NCBI RefSeq assembly: GCF_020360975.1
Contig: NW_025408670.1
Span: 806,001-870,000 of the forward strand
Length of the DNA: 64,000 nucleotides
Reading direction: 5' to 3'
Origin: Hirsutella rhossiliensis
Lineage: Eukaryota; Ascomycota; Sordariomycetes; Hypocreales; Ophiocordycipitaceae
Shown one piece after another: positions 47,149 through 58,826 of the stretch. Below the pieces are notes generated by a model that saw only the letters and a program-made list of their open reading frames with translations, was not told the DNA's origin and ran no database searches. The number at the start of each line of letters is the position of its first letter. Within the stretch, counting starts at the first letter, position 1. The position numbers were made by a program, and so were the translations under genes.

Positions 47149-48622
47149 TTATATTGATCGCTAGAGGTTCAACCACTTCTGTTATACATAGTTTAGAGGC
47201 AGGATTCAGCTTCCTACCACCGTGCATAGATTAGATTTCTCTTATTTAAACCACGACAACATTACAATAGCCTAGTATGACCAATCCAGAACAGCTTCCT
47301 ATATGACTACATGTTGTGGGCCCGCCGAGGATCCGTTATAGTGCGGACTAAACAGAGGTCAACCTCAGATTGAAGTTTCGAGCAGACGAGAACTGGCAAA
47401 TAACGCTATAGTCTTAAGACTCGCAAGGCTTATTCGTTTAACTAGAACTTGGACCTTCAATTTAATTTAATTTTCTAACGGGGCTGTTGTCGATTGACAA
47501 CGTTGTCGCTTAGACAACTTCGTTCTCTTTGCTACGTGCCACACTTTGCCTCTGCAGTGACTGAGCGGTCCACTAGCGCGACCACTTCTTTTGCCACCAG
47601 GCCAAGACCCTTGCAGATTTACTTGGTTCGATTTGGATTCATTTTGACAAGTCTACTTTTCTCTTAAGATGATATACACTAAGGAGCTCTTATATGACCC
47701 ATGCCAAGGCAGCATCTCTGAGCTGTAAATTTCAGTAAGAGCTACTAATACTATGGCCCGGGAGGTTAGCAGAGTCAGGGCATTAATGCAGGCACCCTTT
47801 TCCCTTAGAATTCTATCCTTTGCTGTAGGACACGTAAAGAGTACAACTAGCATATGGGACCTTACTTGCCCCTATTGTGCTAGGTCTCTAGAGCCTAAGA
47901 CGTTTCTATACCTATAAAGACCTCTTAATATCCCGTCTCATAAGTGATGCAGGTTATGACTTCCCAATCGTCAACCTGATCACCCCTGACGGCACCCCTG
48001 AGTGCGATTCATTGAAATGGCCGTCCAAGTTTACAGAGGGCTCATTGACCGACTATCATTAATTGTATTCGAAAGACATCCGGCCGCAGTTTGGGCGGTA
48101 TTCGATCTGGGGCATCCGGTCTCGAATTTACCGATGTCATCAGGCTGAGTAAATATACACAAGAACGTGTTTTGAACGCTCGCTATTCTGAAGCAAAATT
48201 CACCTGAGATACAATGTCGATGTATGATGAGAGTTTATTTCAATATCTGTGCAAGGCAAACGAAAGGGAATCGCCGTTGTTCGACTACATAGACCTTCAC
48301 CTCACAACAAGGGTGGATGTTCTGGACTAGGCCCATATTGGGATAAAGAGGATACTGCTCATCTTCGTCCTTTAGGGGCTTGGTCTTATAGAAGATACTC
48401 ACCTGACATGGACGGGTATTGAGACGCCGTGCAGTTGGCGTTAACCCACGATTGGCTGGCCTCATGGTCGGAGGTCGCTCTGCCGAAAGCCAATTGCAGT
48501 TGTTATTAATAGAGAGTACCAAAACAGTCAGTAAGTAGGTGGCCAAAAATATTGAATGGAAGGTTGCTTTTGACAACCATAGCAAAGCGCTTGCTCCTCT
48601 ACTTTCCCTCAGCTCGGCTGAA
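47149..48622. other. AT-rich intergenic region
   Basis: About 1.5 kb, visibly AT-rich, with no gene seen. It contains the paired GTTGTC/GACAAC hairpins at 47486–47518. Confidence 0.55.
47486..47518. repeat. Two adjacent GTTGTC…GACAAC hairpins
   Basis: GTTGTC (47486–47491) pairs with GACAAC (47496–47501), and directly next to it GTTGTC (47502–47507) pairs with GACAAC (47513–47518). All four half-sites are exact. Short inverted half-sites of this kind may be a protein-binding site or a transposon-end relic. Confidence 0.7.
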
Positions 48623-49900
48623 TCAGGCGCCGACCTTTCCTTCGACAGATGACGTAGACTGGGTCGTCTTCTCATGCTCCTCTGGCTCAAGTACACCATC
48701 GACAGATTCATAGAGTGCGCGGACGCTTCCGGGTTCGTGATAAACATTAGGCAGTCTATTGTCCTCGAGCATATCGGCTCGAGCTCTCCAGACTCGATTC
48801 CTGGGCGATGCTTCGGGCCCTAAGTCTTGCCAGCAGCGCAAGACGGAACACATCTGGGAGCCTCGTACGGAGAAGTCGGTTCGACAGTTTGGACAGGCGT
48901 CGTGCACCTCGACGCGGACCGGGCTCGTGGGTGCCAGCTCATTCCCGGTTCTGCAGAAAGCAAACTGTTGATCCAGCAGTAGCTGCTTTTTGCGCCTCCG
49001 GATCGCCCATGCCAGGTCGTGGTAGTTCTTGTGCGGACACAGAGGGAGGACGAATCGCAAGACGTCACGCTGGCGTTTGACTTCGGTGTCCTCGTCTTCG
49101 AAGCTCCATACGCTCAGGACCAAGAACCTACCGTCAACGATCCTCGGGAAGATAGAGTACCAGATGAGGAGTGACGGGGGTAAGCGGGTAGGCAGCCCGC
49201 CATGGTAGGGCTGCAATATCTTTTCAAGGTGTCTTTGGCGTCTGCCGCCCTCGTCCTCGAGTCCGGCGCGGGCCAGGCGTGTGTATTTGAGCGCGAGCTG
49301 AACGTGGAAGTGATAGAGCCTAAACAGAGAACCGATTCTAGGGCCGAAGATCTCACCGGACCGAGACTTGCATCCTCTTCTCTGCCGAAATTGAGAGGCC
49401 GGAGAGTCGGCGTGGTCGGTGCGATGGAGGCAATGGCACCGCCAGCAAGCCCAGTGGTCGGGCCGCTGACGGGCGAGGCATGAGAGGAACTCGACGCTCT
49501 GACTGCTTCCCCATTTGGCTTTGTCGAGACCTAGAGGGTGATGGAGGGCGATTCGCAGGGCACGACACGTCTGGGAGAGCAGTAGCTGGCCGTGCAGCGG
49601 AAGATTCTTGGCGATGAGGAGGGCGATTTCGACGGGCACCTCGAGAAGGGCGCAGACAGTCTTCTGCTGCTGCTGCTGCTGCTGCTGCTCCACCTCGTGC
49701 TCCCTGTGCTCCTCTTGGTCTTCGTGCTCCTCGTGCTCTTCGTGCTCCTCCTCCTGCTGCTGCTGTTCATGCTCGTGCTCCTCATGCTCCCCCTGCTGCT
49801 CCCGCTGCTTCTTAGGTTCTTGGTGATGCTTCGTCTTGGTTATCTTGGATACAAGACGGCGGACTGCCCTTTGGAGCCGCTTCATCATGGCGGATGACAT
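48623..49900 (-). CDS. F-box protein with EH/Q-rich low-complexity tract
   Basis: Intronless, about 425 residues from ATG 49900 (MSSAMMKRLQRAVRRL). An in-frame ATG at 49969 would add 23 residues. A basic N terminus is followed by a roughly 60-residue run of Glu, His and Gln (GEHEEHEHEQQQQ…) and then eight to nine Gln. The F-box follows directly: LLEVPVEIALLIAKNLPLHG … LLLSQTCRALRIALHHP. F-box proteins recruit substrates to SCF ubiquitin ligases. The C-terminal region has a WACWRCHCLH cysteine pair and HDACPNCRTDF, possibly a small metal site. Such single-exon F-box genes with variable C termini are often lineage-specific in moulds. The Gln run comes from pure CTG/CAG repeats, so its length may vary between strains. 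Substrate unknown. Confidence 0.8.
   Translation of the reverse strand: MSSAMMKRLQRAVRRLVSKITKTKHHQEPKKQREQQGEHEEHEHEQQQQEEEHEEHEEHEDQEEHREHEVEQQQQQQQQKTVCALLEVPVEIALLIAKNLPLHGQLLLSQTCRALRIALHHPLGLDKAKWGSSQSVEFLSCLARQRPDHWACWRCHCLHRTDHADSPASQFRQRRGCKSRSGEIFGPRIGSLFRLYHFHVQLALKYTRLARAGLEDEGGRRQRHLEKILQPYHGGLPTRLPPSLLIWYSIFPRIVDGRFLVLSVWSFEDEDTEVKRQRDVLRFVLPLCPHKNYHDLAWAIRRRKKQLLLDQQFAFCRTGNELAPTSPVRVEVHDACPNCRTDFSVRGSQMCSVLRCWQDLGPEASPRNRVWRARADMLEDNRLPNVYHEPGSVRALYESVDGVLEPEEHEKTTQSTSSVEGKVGA
49660..49690 (+). repeat. CTG/CAG trinucleotide run inside the F-box gene
   Basis: About nine CTG units, read as Gln on the minus strand. Shorter CTC/CTG/GCT interruptions continue to about 49800 and encode the E/H/Q tract. 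Confidence 0.85.
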
Positions 49901-50683
49901 GACTTGGAATGAGGACGAGAAGATGGACAAGAGGAGGGAGTTGAGGGGAGGTGGACATGACACGTACATTGGGCTTCTCCTACGGAGGCTAACAAGGTTA
50001 TCCAGCGCCTACGAAGCCGGTCATGGTCGGATATTTGAGTTTGGTAAAGGATGAGTGCTAAGATTAACCTTGAAAATAAGAAAAAGCCACCGTGACGATG
50101 CAGGAACACGGGCCGTAGCGAAGGCTTGGCGTCGACACTCGGTTGGAAAGGCGTCAGGGCGCCGGTGAGCTGCCACTTCTCTAGTATCGTAAGGTAATCT
50201 GTGCCCGCTTTTAGCATCGCCCTGGCTTTGAAGGCAGGTCCAGTACAGACCCAAGGGGACTTCCCAGAGCGGTCACGCGTCGTCTGAACACCAGCCGGAA
50301 CAATTCTCCCCTCTTGCCCTCGTCCACTCTTCTTCTTCTTCTTCTTCTCCTCCTCCTCCTCCTCCTCCTTCTCATTCTTCTTCACCGCCGACTTGTCCAC
50401 CAACCGGATTCTTCATCGCACGACTTCGTCATCACAGGCTTCTTTTCGCAGAAGTCTTCTCGCCGGCGCCTTCATCACCGTCTCTTCATCTAGGCATCTC
50501 GAGTCTGCTGATACGCATACGGAATAGTTGGCCTTTGGGAGGTTGCATTAGAAGTTGTGATGTTGGAGTCGGCGGAAGCGAGTGGTAATCACGTGTACAT
50601 ACTACATGCATACGTGCAGGGTACCTCAACATTCGTCATTTTGCGTGGCCAAAACTCCCCGTCACTCCGTTTCTTGCACAAAC
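49901..50683. promoter_or_regulatory. Divergent promoter region, F-box gene / LETM1-like gene
   Basis: Intergenic stretch between two start codons facing away from each other. It contains a (CTT)n(CTC)n microsatellite at about 50330–50371. No TATA box recognised. The minus-strand ORF here owes its Glu/Lys run to the microsatellite. Confidence 0.45.
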
Positions 50684-51771
50684 ATGATGAACCCCCGAAT
50701 CCCGTGGAGACAATGCGCGCACCGCGGGAGTGGCTGGCATGCGAGCCGTCCATGCTCGGCCCTGCGCCTCCATGGCTCCCTCGTATCGCTCCGCCGAGCC
50801 CATGACGATGCTCCGTCGCCCAAGAGCCCGCTGCTCAACCCTCCGGCCTCGACGCGCCCACCGCCCCTGACGATCCCGCCGCGCAGCTCGGTCGATTCGA
50901 CGTTCCAGTACCTCTTCCAAATGGGCAAGGGCTACCTGAGGTTCTACAAGGACGGGCTCAAGGGCGTCTGGGCCAACCGCAAGCTGCTGCGGCAGAAGCT
51001 CGAGCGGACGCCCCCCGACGACCGGCCCTCCATATTTCGCCCTTACTACGTGCCCAAGACCTTTTCCCGCGCCGACTGGGTCCTCCTCTGGCGCGTGCGC
51101 CACGACATGCTGCGCCTGCCGCTGTTTGGCCTGATGCTCATCGTCATTGGCGAGTTCACGGCCCTCGTCGTCATCTACGTCGATGGCGTCGTGCCCTACA
51201 CCTGCCGCATCCCCAAGCAGATTCTAACGGCGGCGCAGAAGGCTGAGCAGCGGCGCCGGGTGGCCTTTGACGAGCTCGAGGCGCGGTCGCCGCACGGCGT
51301 GCTGAGCCCTCGCGTGACGGCCGACGTGGCGCGGACGCACGTGCTCAAGAGCCTGGACCTCGCGGGCTCCATCTGGGACCGGCTGGGCTTCATGCCGCCG
51401 GGAATGTGGCAGGTCAAGGGCAGGCTGCGCATGGCCTTTCTCGAGGGCGACGACCGCAACCTCATCGAGGACGGCGGGCCCCTGGAGCTGGAGCCTGCCG
51501 AGCTTGCCATTGCCTGCAGGGAGCGCGGCATCGACACGCTGGGCAAGAGCGAGGCGGAGCTGCGGAGCCTGCTGGGCGACTGGCTCCGGCTGACGGCAGC
51601 CGAGGACATTGCGGAGAGACGGCGGCGGATGGCGACGCTGCTGCTGACGAGGTATGTCGAATCCCAGTCCCATTTGATGGCGGCTTTATGAGGGCTAACG
51701 TGGCTTGACGTGGCAGACCCGAAAACTGGCCCGAGCATCGAGACTTTGCGGTCCCAGAGTGGGAGCTGTAG
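50684..51771 (+). CDS. LETM1 ribosome-binding-domain protein, mitochondrial
   Basis: Exons 50684–51651 and 51717–51771 with a 65 bp intron (GTATGT…GGCAG), about 340 residues ending NWPEHRDFAVPEWEL. The N terminus (MMNPRIPWRQCAHRGSGWHA, rich in Arg and Ser, no acid residues) is a credible mitochondrial presequence. A membrane segment lies around LPLFGLMLIVIGEFTALVVIYV, preceded by YVPKTFSRADWVLLWRVRHD as in LETM1 proteins. The rest is the LETM1-type domain (LEPAELAIACRERGIDTLGKSEAELRS), with the usual sequence of helices that recognise mitochondrial ribosomes or ion-exchange partners. Yeast relatives (Mdm38/Mrs7) act in the inner membrane in K+/H+ exchange and membrane insertion of translation products. 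This is a shorter, filamentous-fungal paralog class, so its exact role is unproven. Start chosen at the first ATG giving the presequence. Confidence 0.85.
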
Positions 51772-52826
51772 CGAGATGCGGCGCGCAACGACACCCGACA
51801 CCACCACAGGGGGAGCTGTCGAGAGACGGTCATGGCGGATGATGGGTCGTTTGATGGAGAGGCCAGGCCGCCGAGGGATAGAAAAGGAAACAGGCCACTC
51901 ACGCTTTGCCGGGCAAGATGCCCACGTTGTACGAGTACGAAAGATCAGATGGATCGATAAGTAGACGCCTATTTAGATGATGAGGACGTGTATACATACG
52001 ACACTTTACTCCAGAGACGCAAGGTCAAAGCAAGAACATGTTGAACGGGAGGCGCATGTCGCGAAACCCGTCGGTATCCGGTGCGGCGCTGAGGAACGGG
52101 TCCGGTGGGCCGGCGGCAGAAGGGAGGGACGGAGATGTTTGGGCGTGGCCTCGGCGCAACAAAAAGCTCCGTTCGGGGGAGGGTGCGATGCGACTGGCCC
52201 GGCACAGCGCTCTGCTGGGCATCATGCAAGGGCTGTTTGGGAGTGGATAGGCAAAGAGACCCAAAGAGACCGGCTGCTGAGTGGATTGGGCCAGCTCCAC
52301 CTCATGATTGCAAGGCATTCTTGACATGGATATTTGCACGTCTAGTTTATCAAATCCTCAAACTCGGAGCAGCGGAGGGAATATGGAGGAGCCCCGTGGG
52401 TCCGGAGGAGGCCGCGTGTGGGGAAGGGAGGAGGCAACTTTACAGGGCCGAGACATGCTGTAGAGAACCTACCTCAGGTACCTTACTGTAATGAGATGCA
52501 CGAGGGCACATGATGCTTTGGGCACAGGCGCTGTAGGTCCGCTCCAGTGCTTCAAAAGACCAAAGCTACGGGGGGCGGAGTTGGGGGTACCTGGCCCTGG
52601 GGCACCGGGTCGGTCCTGGGGCAAGTACCCAAGCCAAGGCCGAGGCTCCGCATCACATGCTCGGCCTAGCCGACGTCCGTTCCCGTCAGATTCATCTTTC
52701 TTAAGAACCATTGCCGCGCGACTCCCCGCCCTCGGCTTCCCCAGATTTCTCCCTTACCGTGTTCCCAGTCGAGTCTTCCTTTCCCTCTCCGCCGTCTGTC
52801 GACTCCCGCTCTCAATTCCCGCAGCC
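51772..52826. other. Intergenic region without a convincing gene
   Basis: About 1 kb between two plus-strand genes; contains the SCP2 promoter near its right end (C/T-rich from about 52730). No gene seen. Confidence 0.5.
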
Positions 52827-53397
52827 ATGTCTCTCAAGAACGGTCCGTCGCCTCTCCGTTGCTCCGCGGGCGCTCGGCGCACCATGACGAGTACCGTCGC
52901 ATCATGGACAGACGAGGAACACGCGGCTGACAAGGTCCAACATGAAAATAGACAAGTTCCCCTCCTCGGCCGCCTTCGACGCCATCAGCCAGGCCCTCTC
53001 GGCCAGCGACGCCGACCGCAAGGACGCCATCCAGCAGGGCAACGCCGTCTTCGCGTTCACCCTCAAGAACAAGGCCGGCGAGACCGAGAGCTGGCATATC
53101 GACCTCAAGGATACGGGCAAGGTCGGCACCGGCAGCGGCGGCAAGCCTACGGGTGAGCCCATTCCTCCCGCACCTTCCTCCCTCCCCCTCTCTCTGCCTT
53201 GTAGCTTGGAAGGGCTGACCAGTGCGCCAAAAGTCACCCTCTCCCTCTCCGACGAAGACTTCGGCAAGCTCGTCGTCGGTGATGCCAACGCCCAGCGCCT
53301 CTTCATGTCGGGCAAGCTCAAGATCAAGGGCGACATCATGAAGGCCACCAAGCTCGACCCCATCATGAAGAAGGCCCAGACAAAGTCCAAGCTGTGA
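52827..53397 (+). CDS. SCP2 sterol-carrier family protein, peroxisomal
   Basis: Exons 52827–52842, 52952–53152 and 53234–53397; 126 residues. The first exon encodes only MSLKN plus one base. The first intron is 109 bp (GTCCGT…AATAG) and joins in frame to give MSLKNDKFPSSAAFDAIS, the family N terminus. The second (GTGAGC…AAAAG, 81 bp) joins KPT to VTLSLSDEDFGKLV. SCP2 folds bind lipids (fatty acyl-CoA, sterols) in a hydrophobic tunnel. The last three residues are SKL, a perfect type-1 peroxisomal targeting signal, so it should work in the peroxisome matrix, probably in beta-oxidation or lipid transfer. It is convergent with the nitronate monooxygenase gene, 205 bp apart. Confidence 0.94.
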
Positions 53398-53602
53398 GGC
53401 AGGGATAGCCATGGCATGGCTGGATGGATGGCGCCGAATATTGTACTTTATACCGACGGGACATGCATGTAACTTTTTTTTATTGTTGGCACCCAAGGGT
53501 TCTGTCCCCTGAAGCTTGTTTGATACAACCTGAATGAATACTCTTGGATGGGAGTCACGAAAAGGCCTCGTCGTCCTCGTCCCTCGTCTTCTTAACGACT
53601 TG

Positions 53603-55175
53603 TTACACCAGCCCGGCCAGCTTGCGGAGGTGCTCCTTGGCGCCTTCGCGCAACTCGCGCACAATCTCCCCCGCCGGCTGGGCCTTTTGCACGAGGCCCA
53701 CGCCGGTCCCGCTGCGCGCAGACACGACATGGACAAGTCAGCTCTCGGCACGCACACAGAAGCCATCCACTCGCGCCCCTCGCCCGGCGTCTGTTCGTCG
53801 GTGTCGGGGAAAGAAAAGAAAAGAAAAGGGGTCAAACTCACGCCCACGTGCCGAGCATCCGCGTCGCCTCCTCAGGCGAGTAGTCCTTGTCGAGGCTCCG
53901 TTGGCAGTCCTCCAGCGACGACCCGGACAGGAACTTGCCGTGGATGGGGCCTACGATTGCGCGGCCGTCGTAGAGGGGCCCCCAGAGGGTTGATTTGTTC
54001 ATCTGGTCGTGGAAAGGAGACCTGGACGTTCCGGGACGTGTCAGTCGGTCTAGAATGCGCCAACGGACAGGAGCACATACTTGAGCGTTGACGAGCCGCC
54101 ATCGACTGTCTCGAGGATGAGCTGCTTGCGGTGGTCGGGGTATTCTGACTCTCTGGCGACTGTGAACTGGACGATGTAAGTGACAGGTGCGCAACCCTGA
54201 TACAGCAAGTAGAACAAGTCTTGCTACTCTCAACCCACCTTTGTGCCCATGACAATGCCTTCAGCCTCTGCGTTTTGCGAGTTTAGCATGAATGCACACC
54301 ATGACCGTTGTCAGAAAGAAGCAGGGACTGAAAGGACGCACCCAGGGCCATCATGGCTGCCACCGCCTTATCCGTGGCAATGCCGCCCGCCGCCAGCACC
54401 CCGACGTCGCGCCCGGCAAACTCGCCGTCGAGCATGGCGCGCACCTCGGGCACCAGGCTGACGACGCCGGCGCCGCGCCGGAACTGGTGCCCGCCGGCGT
54501 CGACGCCCTGGCACACGAGCACGTCGGCGCCGTCGTCGACGGCCGCCCGCGCCGCGGCCACGTTCCCCACCTGGACAAAGACGCGCGGCACGGTGCCGCC
54601 GCTCTCCTCCGCGCTCTTCCGCAGGGCCTCGATGATGGCTCGGTGGGGGCGCGGGGACGGCGCTGGCGCTTCGGCCTCGGCCGGGGCGAAGAGCCAGACT
54701 ATCGCGGGGCGGTGCTTGGCGATGATGGGGAGCGCTGTTTCGGCGAAGCGGGCGATGGAGGCATGGCCCGTGATGAAGCTGATGCCGATGCGTAGCGGCG
54801 ACGATGATGGTGGTGACGGCGATGCTTGGTCGAGGAGGCGTCGACTCTCGGTCAGGTCGGCATCGAGCTTACTGAGCTGAGGCGAGCCCGGGTCGAGGTT
54901 GAAGGCGGAAGCGAGGAAGCCTGTGCCGCCGACGAAGAACAAGGTCAGATACAAGGGCGACGTGAAGCCGCGCAGACCTCGGCATTGATTACTTCACCCG
55001 ACAGCAACTTGGGAGGGATGGGAGAGGCGACTGTACCGATACCGCCGGCCTTGGTGACTTCGGTGGCCAGCGCCGGGGTCGCGGCCCCGAGCATGGGCCC
55101 GTTGCAGATGACGGGCGCCCGGGTCCACGGGAACCACTTCTGCAGCCTGGGAGCCAGCGCCATGTCGTGCTCCAT
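53603..55175 (-). CDS. Nitronate monooxygenase (2-nitropropane dioxygenase family)
   Basis: Six exons: 55175–55037, 54920–54342, 54267–54239, 54166–54081, 54021–53842, 53711–53603; 373 residues, frame consistent at each junction. The third exon is only 29 bp. The N terminus WTRAPVICNGPMLGAATPAL and AGGIGFLASAFNLDP begin the TIM barrel. CQGVDAGGHQFRRGAG holds the His near the flavin, and GVLAAGGIATDKAVAAMMAL and GIVMGTKF bind the FMN phosphate. The enzyme oxidises alkyl nitronates such as propionate-3-nitronate with O2 and FMN, a detoxification function in fungi. At the second junction the codon formed gives LEAEG where relatives usually read LGAEG; the splice model there is slightly less certain. 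The start at 55175 gives MEHDMALAPRLQ; the inner Met at 55163 is an alternative. Confidence 0.92.
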
Positions 55176-55453
55176 GGGCCTCTCTGTCCTGGGCACGGAG
55201 GGATGGGGATATTCAGGAGGGTACGAGGACGAGAAGAAAGGGCGCCGCCGATCGAGGCAGCAGACGTGACGAGGACGGGAGTCGAAGCAAGAGTAAACCA
55301 CGCAGGTGTGAGCAGGCGACCTCGACGTATATGCATATAAAGATAGGTAGGTATAATTATAAAGCAGTTGAAGTACGTGGTGGAGAAGTCGCCGGCGATT
55401 CGCTCCGGCTCGTGCGAGTCCGCAATTGCCGAGCTCATTCACATGCAGCCGGT

Positions 55454-55487
<34 letters not shown>

Positions 55488-58400
55488 CTTACCCCCGCCT
55501 TTGGGCTGGGGGGGAGCAGTGTAACCAGCCAAGGTGTCAGCACGTTCAAACTGGACCGAGTCTGCGGGCTCGAGATTCAGGCTGCGTGCTCGTAAATACG
55601 CCCGTCTCTCCGACCCTCTCGCCGAGACAGGCGGCTCACGAGGGCAGCTCTTCAACAGCTACATATCGTTGCTTGGTAGCATCGGCGCGGTCGAGCATTG
55701 TCATGTGTGTTCAACATTGGTCATTCGCTGTGAGACGCACATGGACGAGCGACAGCCGTCAGTCAGGCCATGGAAGCAAGTCATTTATCGGTCGGGGGCT
55801 TCCAGCACTCGGGTACGCTGTCGAGGTCGACAGGCTCCCGCTCACTCGCGCCGGGGATGAAACATATTTCTCCTGCCAAGGTAATAAGCTGGTTGGTTGG
55901 CATTTGATGCCCGAAGTCGTGACGGAAACGTCGCCGGCTCCCCCCAGCCAGGGCAGTGTGATCGATCGGCAGGCTTGGCTGAGCGGCTGCCGTCAACCCC
56001 AGCAGGGAGGCGTCTGATTGGCGTTGGAAAAAGACGTGCCGCAGCCACTGTTTCGTCGACGGCAGCCAGAGCGTGGGCTGCCAGGGGGAGCCATTGGTTG
56101 TTGTTGGGGGGAGGAGTTTTTGGCGCTACGTAATGGGCCTGCTCGGTAAAACGTTATATTTCATGATGCGTGGAGTAATGAATGTCATGCATTGTCTCGT
56201 CAGACAAAGGGAGAATGGACCGCATCAAGCGAAAAGGGGGCCAAGGGTGGCCATATAGGGTAGGGCGCCTCTGCCAGGGCTTCTCTGCCAGGACTTCTCT
56301 GCCAGGGCGATGCGTCCGTCCACTGTAGGCACTGTAGACGGGGCCAACGCGACAAATCAGTGCGTACCTGCAACCGGGGGGCGCGGGCATTGGCAGGGAA
56401 GATGCTGGGAGGCCAGCCGTTTTGTCGACGGAAGCACGCGCATGCCAATTGGCAATTATGCCGCATGAAGCTCTGGCCTCATCCGTGGAACCAAAGCCAG
56501 CCAATCGTACCTTGTGCTGCCAGAGCTTGCCGGCAGCACGCGCCTCAACAATCCCCTAATTGCCAGATGTACATACTGCTTTGCTTTGGCCGGCGGACCG
56601 CTCCTTTTTCCTTTTGGGTCCCAATTCACGGCCCCCCCCCAACCAGGCAGAAAGAACAATCTAAAAGAAAGAAAAAAAATTAAGCACGTGAAGATTCACG
56701 CCTTCTCCAGGCAGTGAAGAAGCCTTTTTCTCCCACTTTGTGAGGGTGTCCTTCAGTTGGTGGTCGTCTTGTGCCCCTGCAGGCGGTTGATCAGGCGATG
56801 GGACAGATGATGCACCGTCTGGCGACGACGAGACACCTGCCAGCCCATCTTGGCTTGGCTGGGACCCCTTTTGGTGTCTGAGAAGCACGACCAACGGCCT
56901 CTATTGCCCGACTTATCAACCTTGAGATGGATTTACCAGTGGCCATGTCAGCTGCAGCGAGACACCCATCCATCCTTGTCTGCCAGTGTCTTTCTCCCCA
57001 GACGCGGCTGCTCAGCCCTCTCGTCCCAGTCTTCAACGCTACGACGGCCGTGCGCCATCTCGGGCGGTCCAGAATGCTCACGGTTCCATCAGCCGGAGGC
57101 AGTGAATCCTGGTCGCCACTCGGCTGCACGCCATTCACCCTCGAATATTTCGCCAGAAATGAAAGGAAAAATGGAGAGGCAACCAAAACCTCGGTGAATG
57201 CAGGGACGCGAGTCCAGTCCACCCATGCAACAGAAGCAAGCAAACAATGCACCTTTTTCTACAGAGAAATGCCCAAAAAATCGGGAGTCGCCTTGTCTGC
57301 TTGCCATAGCATCCATAGGTAATTATTAGTGGCCGTAAAACAGGGAAACGCCAGATTTGTCAAGTGTCAGTCAGCCCCCGTCTCATCCAATACCTCCAAA
57401 TAGCATAGCCTACTTAGGTAGCTAGAAGCTGGCCTTGTCGCCTAGCAGCAGCTGATGGAAGCTAAGAAGTGAAGCCGAGGCGTTTGTGCACGCCTTGGTT
57501 TTTTGCCCTTTTCCGTCGGGCTGGCAACACCGTGACAGATCTGGCTGCATTTTCCCCATGCGCATGCGCGTAGTGTCGATGGCTAGGTACTTTTTATCTT
57601 GCCTTGCAGTGGACGGGATCCTGCCGTCTTCAGTGGACCATGTACTGTACGAACACATACTGGTCATGTTGAGAGCGCTGCGACCAGGGACGGCCTGGCG
57701 CCAGGTACAAGACTTTATCCGGTGGCCGGGAGCGAGGACGCTGGTTGGCTGGCTGCTGGCGTCTCTGCTAGCCTGCTCTGAGCGCTCTGGCTTGGGTTCC
57801 AATGGCCTGTACGGAGTACCTACTAATTACTAGTAGTACCTAGACAGCTCGGAGTACGGAGTACGTGACCGCGTCTCTCACTGTGCCTAAATCAGGAGAC
57901 AGAGCTACCTAATCATGTGCCACCTACCAAGGCAAGGCACAAAACAAGATCAAGGCAAGAACACGGCAAGAAAGATGAGATGCTGCCGCTGCTTGCCGGC
58001 TGCGACTTTGCAGCGCCAATGGCCCGCCCCGGACTGTGGGCGGATGATTGTTTTGGCATCCATCCATCCCCCGCTCCACTCGCCTCTGCGCCTCTGCCCT
58101 CTCGCCGCCCTCAGGCCCCAAAAGCCCAGCGCCCCTGCCGCCCTTCCAGCCCCCTGTCCCCCACCCACACCCACTCGCCTTGCCAGTCTGACTCTAGCAC
58201 CAAGCACCATGGAAGTCCCCAAGTCCCAAGTACCTACCGCCTAGCCACTCCCCTAGCCACTCCCCTCTGCCGGACGCCTAGAAGCAGCCGCAGACTTTGG
58301 CTCAATACTTACTCCGTACGGCTGGTGCTAAGAAAATTGTCTCTCCCTCCTCTCCTCTCACCACCCCCGTCTCTCTCCCACACACTCATCCGTTTCGTGC

Positions 58401-58826
58401 TCGCTGTCCACTCGAGTCGTCCCATCCTCCTCCTCCTGCGAGGACAGGCAGACTCGGCTTTAAACTTATACTCCCACCCACTACTGCCCGTCATCCATCC
58501 ATCCAATTCTCCGCCATCCCCATCCTGCTGCGGCCCGCGCCATCAGAAATGCTTACTCTCTCGCGTCGTCGCTGACTGCCCTTGACCCCCGTCTCGTCGG
58601 TTTGCTTACCGGGCATTACTCGCCTGCCCCTTTTCCCTTCACGTTGGAGCCTCGCTGCTCCTGCCGAGCCTTTGCCCGCTCGCTGCATCAATTCCTGACC
58701 CCTCCGACCGACCGACCGACGACTGGACACACGGCCCGTCGACTCGCGCCGCTTCCTTGGCTCCTCTCGCTCCGCCTCTGCATTGTCTAGCCTGCGGCTC
58801 CGACGCCCCTCGAGGACAGCAGCGCC
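55176..58826. other. Long divergent intergenic region (nitronate monooxygenase / casein kinase)
   Basis: About 3.65 kb without a supported gene. It contains a CCG/GCC run at about 55450–55485, a C9 run at 56632–56640, GTAC-rich near-palindromic sequence around 57810–57865, and a CCGA repeat at about 58700–58720. The right ~600 bp is strongly C/T-rich and likely forms the leader and core promoter of the kinase gene. Confidence 0.5.

Noticed and set aside
48235..48747. 170-residue minus-strand ORF overlapping the end of the F-box gene
   Set aside because: Overlaps the supported F-box frame, AT-rich, no recognisable domain; has one hydrophobic stretch but no start or splice evidence.
49885..50403. 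172-residue minus-strand ORF with a long Glu/Lys run
   Set aside because: The run is a (CTT)/(CTC) microsatellite; the rest has no domain and overlaps the divergent promoter region.
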